Made by a program: the position numbers and the translations under genes. Shown here one piece after another: positions 6,376 to 11,432 of a stretch of 11,432 bases of DNA. The notes below the pieces were generated by a model. The model did no database searches, had not been told where the DNA came from, and worked only from the letters and a program-made list of their open reading frames with translations. The stretch covers positions 1-11,432 of the forward strand of contig JBLGCL010000083.1 of the NCBI GenBank assembly GCA_047617305.1, written 5' to 3'. This stretch comes from DATFIX01 sp047617305 (GTDB lineage: Archaea > Halobacteriota > Halobacteria > Halobacteriales > Natrialbaceae). Position 1 is the first letter of the stretch. Each line of letters opens with the position of its first letter.

Positions 6376-7116
6376 ATGAGCGACGACGACACCCCGCGGG
6401 ACGATCGGCAGGAGCCGCGGGACGACCGGCAGGAGCTGGCGGACCTGGCCGCGGATCTCGAGTCCGTCCTCCGCGACCTCCGCACGGAGGTCGAACCCGA
6501 CCGGCGGCGCGGGCCCCTGGGTCTCCCCCGGCCGCCGGAGCCCCGACGCGTCCTGCAGTTCGCCGACCAGGTGGCGATCCCGGCGACGATCGCCATCCTC
6601 GAGGCGAACGTCAAACTGCTCCAGGCGCTCCAGCGGGCGATCCGGTTGACGGAAAGCGGGCGGCGGGTTCGCGAGGAGGGATCGGCGATGGGTGACCGGG
6701 CCGCGGACGTGAGTCGAACCACCCTGGACCGCCTCGGATCGACCCTGGAGGACCTCCAGGAGGCAACCGAGGGCGGCGGAACGCCCGAAAGTGGCCCCGC
6801 CCGGGAACTGATCGAGGAAGCCCGACGACTGCGCGACGAGATCGATACGCGCCTTCGAGAGGCGCAGGGAACGACGCTCGAGGACTTCCAGGATGCGGAC
6901 GAAGGCGGGCGCGAGGAAGGGGCCGAATCCGAAGCCGGGGGGACCGCGGCGGATTCGTCGTCCGGGGAAGTGCCGGTGGACGTCGAGGCCGAACTCGACT
7001 CGCTGAAGGATCAGTACGGCGAGGACGACGCCGACGGCCAGGGGGGAGCGAGCGACGGCGAGGACGGCAGCGAAGACGACGGCGACGGCCCCGCCGGCGA
7101 CTCCGAGGGCGACTGA
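6376..7116 (+). CDS. Conserved acidic helical haloarchaeal protein (DUF7547-like)
   Basis: This 246-residue protein has no enzymatic signature that I recognise. It starts with a charged segment holding a tandem heptad, RDDRQEP/RDDRQEL (8-21). A helix (20-38) and a Pro-rich turn (GPLGLPRPPEP, 46-56) follow. Next comes an amphipathic to hydrophobic helix (about 59-91, with AIPATIAILEANVKLLQAL) that could contact membrane or a partner. Two further predicted helices (113-131, 142-163) are followed by a highly acidic, Gly/Ser/Asp-rich disordered tail (about 172-246). From memory the arrangement fits the haloarchaeal DUF7547 family, a tentative assignment. The upstream part of the open frame, antiparallel to other genes, is not coding; the ATG at 6376 is the first with haloarchaeal composition after the OYE stop. 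Confidence 0.85.
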   Translation: MSDDDTPRDDRQEPRDDRQELADLAADLESVLRDLRTEVEPDRRRGPLGLPRPPEPRRVLQFADQVAIPATIAILEANVKLLQALQRAIRLTESGRRVREEGSAMGDRAADVSRTTLDRLGSTLEDLQEATEGGGTPESGPARELIEEARRLRDEIDTRLREAQGTTLEDFQDADEGGREEGAESEAGGTAADSSSGEVPVDVEAELDSLKDQYGEDDADGQGGASDGEDGSEDDGDGPAGDSEGD

Positions 7117-7132
7117 CCTCGGAAGCCGAACG

Positions 7133-7151
7133 CACACGCCGTGGCGGTGTG
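7133..7151. terminator. Imperfect hairpin between convergent genes
   Basis: CACACGCC-GT-GGCGGTGTG pairs over 8 bp with one bulged G. It lies 16 bp after the stop at 7116 and about 46 bp beyond the end of the opposing gene at 7198. It could help separate the converging transcripts, but no T-run accompanies it. Confidence 0.3.
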
Positions 7152-7197
7152 TGATCGTCCCCGTGGCGTCGAACCCCGGACTGCGCGACGATCGGGG

Positions 7198-7722
7198 TCA
7201 GGGGCCCCGATACGCCCGGACGAACGCGCGCCGAAGGACGGTCAAGAGGACGTACGTCTCGTACTTCTGGGTCCGGCAGTGTTCGCAGGGTTGCATGTCC
7301 GCGACGATCTCGTCGATCGACGCCCCGTATTCGTCGGTGAGCGTGTCGAGCGCGTCCGTCAGCTGGGGCTGGACGGCGTCGATCATCTCCTCGAGGGCGG
7401 GGTCCGCCGAGTCCGGGAGCGAGTACGAGAGGACGATCGTGTTCGCGCCGTAGTACTTCGTCGTGCCGCCGCGCCCCTCCTCGAACCTCACGACCGCCAC
7501 CAGACCGGCATCGCGCAACTCGTTGATGTGGTGGCGGACGGTGTTCTCCGTCCGGTCGACGCCGCGATCGGCGAGGCGGTCGTGTACCTCGCCGGCGGTC
7601 AGCGCTTCGTCGGCGAGGATGTCGAGGATCATCGCCCGCATCGGTTCGTCGATGGCGTCGGAGACGCGTGTATCCCGAATCGCGATGTCCTCGACCCGGT
7701 GGTCACCGTCGAAAGTGCTCAT
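7198..7722 (-). CDS. ArsR-like winged-helix regulator with C-terminal CEHC motif
   Basis: This 174-residue protein has a winged helix-turn-helix at about 15-82. It contains DEPMRAMILDILADEALTAG (25-44), the recognition helix TENTVRHHINELRDAGLV (58-75), and a wing with FEEGRGGTTKYYG (80-92). The helical C-terminal half (about 104-172) likely dimerises. It contains CEHC (C146, H148, C149), followed by an aromatic/Arg-rich helix. Divergence from the metal-pump operon and the thiolate/imidazole cluster suggest a local metal-responsive regulator, probably a repressor of both genes. This is inference; the metal site is not the ELCVC type of classical ArsR. A T-run at -31 to -25 serves as promoter, so the mRNA is probably leaderless. 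It could instead be an unrelated haloarchaeal HTH whose CxxC is structural. Confidence 0.9.
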   Translation of the reverse strand: MSTFDGDHRVEDIAIRDTRVSDAIDEPMRAMILDILADEALTAGEVHDRLADRGVDRTENTVRHHINELRDAGLVAVVRFEEGRGGTTKYYGANTIVLSYSLPDSADPALEEMIDAVQPQLTDALDTLTDEYGASIDEIVADMQPCEHCRTQKYETYVLLTVLRRAFVRAYRGP

Positions 7723-7746
7723 ACCCGAAGCGAGGTACGCGCGCCG

Positions 7747-7753
7747 AAAAAAA
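7747..7753 (-). promoter_or_regulatory. TATA-like T7 run for the regulator gene
   Basis: On the minus strand this is TTTTTTT, at -31 to -25 from the ATG at 7722 and preceded by a G5 stretch. The position fits a leaderless transcript. Confidence 0.5.
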
Positions 7754-7783
7754 CCCCCACTGTATACGCCGGGCGGAACGGTC

Positions 7784-7793
7784 GATCATGATC
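7784..7793. promoter_or_regulatory. 10-bp perfect palindrome GATCATGATC
   Basis: This perfect palindrome lies in the divergent region between the regulator and the metal operon, about 30 bp upstream of the regulator's TATA-like run. It is a possible operator half of the regulatory region. Palindromes of this length can occur by chance. Confidence 0.3.
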
Positions 7794-7820
7794 AGAATCG
7801 TCGATCGGCCGAAGCCCTAG

Positions 7821-7850
7821 ACAAGTCGTTTGGTCGTTCCGATCACTTGT
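7821..7850. promoter_or_regulatory. Spaced dyad ACAAGT-n18-ACTTGT upstream of the metal operon
   Basis: Perfect 6-bp arms are separated by 18 bp, so the arm centres are 24 bp apart, a little over two helical turns. The dyad lies just upstream of the AT-rich core promoter of the HMA-ATPase operon. It is a candidate binding site for the divergent winged-helix protein. Confidence 0.4.
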
Positions 7851-7871
7851 TTGCCCTCTTAAACATATCAT

Positions 7872-7887
7872 CTAAAAAATACTTTAG
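7872..7887 (+). promoter_or_regulatory. Core promoter of the metal operon, within dyad CTAAA-n6-TTTAG
   Basis: AAAAAATACTTTA (7874-7886) is the AT-rich element nearest the HMA gene, ending 28 nt before its ATG at 7915. It is embedded in a perfect 5-bp dyad. A second dyad, CTACGTAG (7900-7907), lies where transcription would start. A repressor at either would block initiation. The mRNA leader is predicted to be very short. Confidence 0.5.
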
Positions 7888-7914
7888 TGGGTACGGACAC
7901 TACGTAGAACTACG

Positions 7915-8130
7915 ATGAGCGAAACGACGCAATTCCGCGTGATGGACTTCGACTGTCCGAGCTGTGCAAGCACCGTCGAACGCGCCCTCTCGAACCAGGA
8001 GGGCGTCGAAGACGTCGAGGTGCACTACTCGACCGGTCGCGTCGAAATCGACTACGACGACAGCGTCGCCGACCCCGCCACGTTCGAACAGACCATCGAG
8101 AACCAGGGCTACACGCCCCAGGCCGCTTAA
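7915..8130 (+). CDS. Stand-alone HMA heavy-metal-binding protein (metallochaperone)
   Basis: This 71-residue protein is a complete single HMA domain with a ferredoxin-like beta-alpha-beta-beta-alpha-beta layout. The metal-binding loop is MDFDCPSCA (10-18), with C14 and C17, followed by the expected helix STVERALSNQEGVEDVEV (19-36). The Cu chaperone CopZ carries a Met before its pair (MxCxxC); here it is DFDCPSC, with acidic residues D11 and D13, closer to the Zn/Cd-type loop, so copper is not assured. The downstream ATPase lacks its own HMA domain, so this protein probably delivers metal to it or replaces its regulatory domain in trans. It is the first gene of the operon, 11 nt before the ATPase. 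Confidence 0.94.
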   Translation: MSETTQFRVMDFDCPSCASTVERALSNQEGVEDVEVHYSTGRVEIDYDDSVADPATFEQTIENQGYTPQAA

Positions 8131-8134
8131 GGAG
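8131..8134 (+). promoter_or_regulatory. Shine-Dalgarno GGAG for the ATPase gene
   Basis: GGAGA begins directly after the HMA stop codon, with 7 nt between GGAG and the ATG at 8142. It is the clearest ribosome-binding site in the window and confirms that start. Confidence 0.65.
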
Positions 8135-8141
8135 ACCTCTC

Positions 8142-10064
8142 ATGGATACCCAATCGATCAAACAGTACTACCGCAAACACCGGCAGGCCGCCGTCGCCGG
8201 GACGAGCGGTCTGCTGTACGGCGGCGGCTGGAGTCTCGGCTACCTCACCGGCTTCGACACCGCGAGTGCGGCCGTGTTGATCCTCGCGGCGATCGTCGGG
8301 GGCTACGACATCGCCACGGTCGCCTATCACGAGATCAAGAGCCGGACGCTGGGCATCAAGACGCTGGTGACGCTGGCCGCCCTGGGCGCGATCGCCATCG
8401 GCGCGTACTGGGAGGCTGCTGCCGTGGTCTTCCTGTTCAGTCTCGGCAGTTACCTCGAAGGGCGGACGATGCGCAAGACGCGCAACGCCCTCGAGGAACT
8501 GCTCGAAATGACGCCCGATACGGCCACCGTCCGCCGCGACGGCGAGCAGAAAGAGGTGCCCGCCCGCGAAGTCGAGGAGGGCGAGATCGTCATCGTCAAG
8601 CCCGGCGAAAAGATCCCCGTGGACGGCGACGTCGTCGATGGGGAGACCGCCGTCAATCAGGCACCGGTCACCGGCGAGAGCGCCCCCGTCCACAAGGTCG
8701 ACGGCGACGAAGTCTACGCCGGCACGATCAACCAGGAGGGCTCCTTGGAGGTCGAGACGACTGGCGCCGGCTCGGATACGACCCTCCAGCGCATCATCCA
8801 GCGCGTCGAGGAGGCCCAGGAGGCCCAGTCGCCGACCGAGAGTCTCATCGACCGCTTCGCCACGTACTACACGCCGGCTGTGATCGCGCTGTCGATCGGC
8901 GCGTTCGCCCTTACGCAAAACGCGATCCTCTCGCTGACGCTGCTGGTGATCGGCTGTCCGGGGGCGCTGGTGATCGGACCGCCAGTGAGCATCGTCTCCG
9001 CTATCGGCAACGCCGCCAGATCCGGCGTCCTGATGAAGGGCGGCGAGCACCTCGAACAGGCCGGAAAGATCGACCTCGTCGCGTTCGACAAGACCGGGAC
9101 GCTCACGAAAGGCGAGACGGCCGTCGCCGACGTCGAAGGCTTCGGAGTTGACGCCCGGGCGGCCCTGGATCTGGCGGCCATCGCCGAGAAGAAGAGCGAA
9201 CACCACCTCGGCGACGCCATCCTCGACGCGGCGCAGAACCGCCAGGATCCCGTGACCGACGGCGGGACGACGGCTGCCCGGGCGGACGCCGAATCAGCAG
9301 CGACGGACGCGAGGTCACTCCCCGACCCGGACGACTTCGACGTTGTCGCCGGGAAGGGCGTCGTCGCCCACCACGACGGGCGGGAAATCGTCGTCGGGAA
9401 CCGCAAACTGCTCGACGAACGCGGGATCGAAATTCCCACCGAGGTCGCAGAGTACGTCCGCGAGCGCGAAGAGCACGGAGAGACCGCCGTCCACGTCGTC
9501 CGTGACGGGGCTGTCGTTGGCGCCGTCGCTCTTCGCGATGAACTGCGAGAGGCCACATCCGGCGTCGTCCAAGAGCTTCAGGACGCCGGCATCGAGACGG
9601 TGATGCTGACCGGCGACAACGAACGGACTGCTGCCGCGGTCGCCGACGAGGTCGGCATCGACGACTACCGCGCCGAGCTGCTGCCCGAGGACAAACAGGA
9701 CGTCATCGAGGCGTTCAGCGAGGATCACGTGGTGGCGATGGTCGGCGACGGTATCAACGACGCGCCGTCGCTGGCGACCGCCGACGTGGGCATCGCCATG
9801 GGCGCGGCCGGCACGGATACCGCCATCGAGACCGCCGACATGGCGCTGATGGCGGACGACCTGGAACGCATCCCGTACGCGGTGACGTTGAGCAAGGCGA
9901 CTCGCTGGAACATCTACGAAAACGTTGGCCTCGCGGTGCTGACGGTGTCGCTGCTGCTGGCCGGCGTGCTGACGAGCTACGTCACGCTCGCGCTCGGGAT
10001 GCTCGTCCACGAGGCGAGCGTGCTGGCGGTGATCCTCAACGGGATGCGCCTCCTGCGATACTAA
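8142..10064 (+). CDS. P1B-type heavy-metal ATPase with atypical CPG motif
   Basis: This 640-residue metal-exporting P-type ATPase has eight apparent transmembrane segments: two at about 15-62, two at 72-106, two at 243-285 and two at 593-637. It has the actuator TGES (177-180), the phosphorylated Asp316 in DKTGT, a nucleotide-binding GKG (404-406), TGDN (490-493) and GDGINDAP (535-542). The membrane metal site reads CPG (272-274) followed by GPP. Standard classes have CPC, SPC, TPC or CPH. The nucleotide-domain signature SEHP reads SEHH (352-355). TM8 has HEAS (623-626), nearest to the HEGxT or acidic TM8 motifs of Co or Zn/Cd pumps rather than the Met/Ser motif of Cu pumps. It has no N-terminal HMA domain. 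An Ala/Asp-rich insert (about 366-396) lies in the nucleotide domain. All catalytic residues are intact. The metal is undetermined. Confidence 0.96.
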   Translation: MDTQSIKQYYRKHRQAAVAGTSGLLYGGGWSLGYLTGFDTASAAVLILAAIVGGYDIATVAYHEIKSRTLGIKTLVTLAALGAIAIGAYWEAAAVVFLFSLGSYLEGRTMRKTRNALEELLEMTPDTATVRRDGEQKEVPAREVEEGEIVIVKPGEKIPVDGDVVDGETAVNQAPVTGESAPVHKVDGDEVYAGTINQEGSLEVETTGAGSDTTLQRIIQRVEEAQEAQSPTESLIDRFATYYTPAVIALSIGAFALTQNAILSLTLLVIGCPGALVIGPPVSIVSAIGNAARSGVLMKGGEHLEQAGKIDLVAFDKTGTLTKGETAVADVEGFGVDARAALDLAAIAEKKSEHHLGDAILDAAQNRQDPVTDGGTTAARADAESAATDARSLPDPDDFDVVAGKGVVAHHDGREIVVGNRKLLDERGIEIPTEVAEYVREREEHGETAVHVVRDGAVVGAVALRDELREATSGVVQELQDAGIETVMLTGDNERTAAAVADEVGIDDYRAELLPEDKQDVIEAFSEDHVVAMVGDGINDAPSLATADVGIAMGAAGTDTAIETADMALMADDLERIPYAVTLSKATRWNIYENVGLAVLTVSLLLAGVLTSYVTLALGMLVHEASVLAVILNGMRLLRY

Positions 10065-10103
10065 CAGTACGGACACAACCATTGCCGATTTCACCAACTA
10101 CCG

Positions 10104-10766
10104 ATGGCAGAAAACGCACCTGCGACCGACACGAACCGTACCGAGGAGAACTGGGCCGTCAGCTACGACGTCGAACCGATCCGGATCCGTGACCCCGTCG
10201 CGGCGGCGCTCGCGGTCCTCGAACCCGGCGAGCCGTTCGTCGTCACGTACGAGGACCTGGTCAAAATCGCCGGCCACTCGTGCCCGACCGCGTCCGGTGC
10301 GTACCGGATCGCTCAACTGGGCCTCGACGAACTGTATCCCGACGAACTCCCCGTTCGGAGCGAGGTCGAAGTGCTTGCCCCGGGACCGCGTGACGACGCC
10401 ACGTACGGCGTGATGGGGCGGCTCATCTCGTACGTGACCGGCGCGGCCGAAGAGGACGGCTTCGGCGGTCTCGGCGGTGGGTACGGTGACCGCCGTGACC
10501 TCTTGACCTTCGACGCGTTCGACACGGACGGTCCGGACCCGACGTTCCGGTTCCGCCGGACCGACACCGACGAAACGGTCGAGGTGACCTACCACGTGGG
10601 CGACGTCCCGGACGGCGGCCCCGCGATCGGCAACCTCCAGCGGATCCTCGACGGATCCGCGAGCGAGGACCAGCGGGTAGCGTTCGACGAGGCGTGGCAC
10701 GGGCGCGTCCAGGCCGTCCTGAGCGACGGTTCCCTGTTCACCGTCGAGGCAGTCGAATGCGAGTAA
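10104..10766 (+). CDS. FmdE-like protein, putative metal-binding partner of the ATPase
   Basis: The 220-residue product carries the FmdE hallmark GHSCPTASGAYRIAQLGLDEL (57-77), with H58 and C60 as likely ligands. The glycine-rich block GFGGLGGGYGDRRDLLTF (119-136) follows. FmdE was named for an operon of molybdenum formylmethanofuran dehydrogenase in methanogens, but related proteins occur widely. Haloarchaea do not make methane, so that role does not transfer. The C-terminal zinc ribbon found in some FmdE proteins is absent; the chain ends shortly after an isolated C219. The gene starts 39 nt after the ATPase stop, with no own TATA box, so it is probably the third gene of the operon. Metal binding or sensing linked to the pump is inference. 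The start at 10104 is the first ATG in frame; there is no Shine-Dalgarno. Confidence 0.88.
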   Translation: MAENAPATDTNRTEENWAVSYDVEPIRIRDPVAAALAVLEPGEPFVVTYEDLVKIAGHSCPTASGAYRIAQLGLDELYPDELPVRSEVEVLAPGPRDDATYGVMGRLISYVTGAAEEDGFGGLGGGYGDRRDLLTFDAFDTDGPDPTFRFRRTDTDETVEVTYHVGDVPDGGPAIGNLQRILDGSASEDQRVAFDEAWHGRVQAVLSDGSLFTVEAVECE

Positions 10767-10926
10767 GACGACCACCGCCGGCGACGGCGCGAGTACACGG
10801 CGGACTGGACCTATCGAACCGGGGTACTCACGAACGAGATACGGGGAACCTCCTACCCAGGGGGCAAGCGAGCGGGAATCGACCACGGCCGACGCAGCCA
10901 GTTTACCGCCACGCGAGTACTAATAG

Positions 10927-10942
10927 CAATATTTAATTATTG
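10927..10942. promoter_or_regulatory. AT-rich dyad CAATA-n6-TATTG, promoter-like
   Basis: The AT-rich block CAATATTTAATTATTG stands out in GC-rich sequence and contains a TTTAAT TATA-like core. It has perfect 5-bp arms. A transcript reading rightward would start near 10958-10962, at the foot of the next hairpin. Confidence 0.4.
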
Positions 10943-10960
10943 GAGTTGATATTGTAGGCT

Positions 10961-10993
10961 TGAAGTGAGCGCCGGCGAAGTGACGCTCCTTCA
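10961..10993 (+). repeat. Hairpin with internal direct repeat GAAGTGA
   Basis: TGAAGTGAGCG pairs with CGCTCCTTCA over 10 bp with one bulged T, around a 12-nt loop. GAAGTGA occurs twice within it (10962-10968 and 10978-10984, after GCGCCGGC). It lies just downstream of the promoter-like dyad, so it could be the 5' stem of a small RNA. Confidence 0.45.
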
Positions 10994-11027
10994 CAAAGGT
11001 TTTGAGGAGTCGTTGCGAAAATCCAGT

Positions 11028-11130
11028 GTCGGTAGGAGGTTCCTGTGCTGGTATCGTCCCCGCCATCGGGCGCCATTCATCAGCCAGAACGTCCTCACTC
11101 GATCGGGATTCTCCCCGTCCTCCTACCGAC
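11028..11130. repeat. Perfect 12-bp inverted repeat GTCGGTAGGAGG/CCTCCTACCGAC
   Basis: The left arm is at 11028-11039 and the right arm at 11119-11130, with 79 bp between. A third partial copy, GTCGGTAGG, lies at 11282-11290. No target-site duplication flanks the arms. It may be the closing stem of a structured RNA or the termini of a small non-autonomous element. Confidence 0.55.
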
Positions 11131-11302
11131 TTCCGTTCCCCCGGAGACGAGTACAAGATAAGGGGTTCGGCGCGATCCGGAGACCGATAGCCGGACTGGC
11201 ACATACCCGATACAGAGCGTGCGTTTCAGCGTGAGAAGCTGCGGGCCCGCCTACAGGATCCACGGTGACGAATCGCCATCCGTCGGTAGGTAGACCGGGT
11301 CA

Positions 11303-11323
11303 CGGGGGCGGGATCCGTCCCCG
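11303..11323. repeat. Strong GC hairpin, 9-bp stem
   Basis: CGGGGGCGG-GAT-CCGTCCCCG forms nine pairs including one G-T, with a 3-nt loop. No T-run follows on either strand. It lies about 80 bp from the possible end of a minus-strand gene at 11401 and could mark its 3' end. Confidence 0.4.
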
Positions 11324-11400
11324 GATGACGGTTCTGCCCTCAACTGATAGCCACGACCCGCCCCGATCGATAGTATTCCCCGAAGCGATTGATCGTCCGA

Positions 11401-11432
11401 TTACCATGCGCCCTCGACGCTCTCAACGACCA
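11401..11432 (-). CDS. Possible C-terminal end of a minus-strand gene (partial)
   Basis: Reading in from the right edge on the minus strand gives VVESVEGAW followed by TAA (11403-11401). Third codon positions are mostly G/C and the peptide is acidic and Val-rich, as in haloarchaeal genes. Only nine codons are visible, so this may be chance. No function can be proposed. Confidence 0.3.
   Translation of the reverse strand, partial: VVESVEGAW

Larger units (their letters stand above)
10767..11400. other. Roughly 630-bp region without a convincing gene
   Basis: No frame here shows haloarchaeal codon or amino-acid bias. The two longest frames (11204-10920 minus, 10965-11234 plus) give basic, low-similarity proteins. 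The region holds an AT-rich promoter-like dyad (10927-10942), a hairpin (10961-10993), a 12-bp inverted repeat (11028-11130), a GCGGGCCCGC palindrome (11241-11250) and a strong GC hairpin (11303-11323). A short stem, CGCCG-GCGA-CGGCG (10776-10789), follows the FmdE-like gene and could aid termination. An ncRNA or decayed mobile DNA are the two possibilities I consider. Confidence 0.6.

Noticed and set aside
8127..9206. Long minus-strand open frame of 359 residues opposite the ATPase gene
   Set aside because: It is a typical antisense shadow in GC-rich DNA; the plus strand encodes a complete P-type ATPase with all catalytic motifs.
10920..11204. Minus-strand open frame, 94 residues
   Set aside because: It crosses the AT-rich dyad and both repeat structures, has mixed low-bias codons, no family resemblance and no promoter.
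10965..11234. Plus-strand open frame with GTG start, 89 residues, placed after an AT-rich promoter-like block
   Set aside because: The product is strongly basic, with no haloarchaeal acidity or third-position GC bias and no recognisable motif. It runs through the hairpin and inverted repeat.
10767..11400. Known structural RNAs (SRP RNA, RNase P RNA, tRNA, box C/D RNA)
   Set aside because: By eye I could not find the SRP GGAAG-type helix 8 motif, the RNase P conserved core, a tRNA T-loop (GGTTCRAATCC) with acceptor stem, or paired C and D boxes. An Rfam/tRNAscan search would be decisive.
11406..11432. Plus-strand ATG at the right edge giving MRPRRSQRP
   Set aside because: The codons have poor third-position GC (CCT, CGA, TCT, CAA), whereas the opposite strand reads an acidic, GC3-rich peptide ending in TAA at 11401. 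A TATA-like TAGTATT upstream keeps it possible but weak.
1..11432. CRISPR array, prophage or intact insertion sequence
   Set aside because: There are no regularly spaced repeats, no integrase or transposase reading frame and no paired terminal repeats with target duplication in the window.

Overview
The window comes from a haloarchaeon (class Halobacteria). It is GC-rich with strongly GC-biased third codon positions. Most predicted proteins are acidic (Asp/Glu-rich, Lys-poor), the genes are compact, promoters are archaeal TATA-type with short or absent leaders, and several families present are typical of haloarchaea. I read eleven complete protein genes, one partial gene at the left edge and one uncertain partial gene at the right edge. 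No tRNA, rRNA, CRISPR array or intact insertion sequence was recognised.

Left third (1-5075, all minus strand). An iron-uptake operon, feoA-feoB-(Cys-rich zinc ribbon), runs off the left edge. FeoA and FeoB are 6 nt apart, and feoB and the zinc-ribbon gene overlap in an ATGA. A DtxR/IdeR-like palindrome directly abuts the feoA start codon, which suggests iron-dependent repression. Upstream lies a lipoprotein metalloprotease of the matrixin type. Its second half appears to be a degenerate copy of the catalytic domain. Next come uridine kinase (udk) and a haloarchaeal protein resembling P-loop-less RecA/KaiC-like proteins.

Middle (5213-7722). A plus-strand Old Yellow Enzyme of the YqjM type is followed by an acidic helical protein known to me only as a haloarchaeal conserved family. 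Converging on it is a minus-strand winged-helix regulator with a C-terminal CEHC motif.

Right third (7723-10766). Divergent from the regulator is a three-gene operon: a stand-alone HMA metallochaperone, a P1B-type heavy-metal ATPase that lacks its own HMA domain, and an FmdE-like protein. The ATPase has atypical signatures: CPG instead of CPC in TM6, HH instead of HP in the nucleotide-binding domain, and HEAS in TM8. The 192-bp divergent intergenic region carries several dyads that could be operators. My reading is a small metal-homeostasis module (sensor, chaperone, pump, FmdE-like partner) whose metal cannot be told from the sequence. It is the best candidate here for an undescribed system.

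Right edge (10767-11400). About 630 bp show no convincing gene but contain an AT-rich promoter-like dyad, a hairpin, a perfect 12-bp inverted repeat and a strong GC hairpin. This could be an ncRNA locus or a decayed mobile element. A minus-strand gene may end at 11401.
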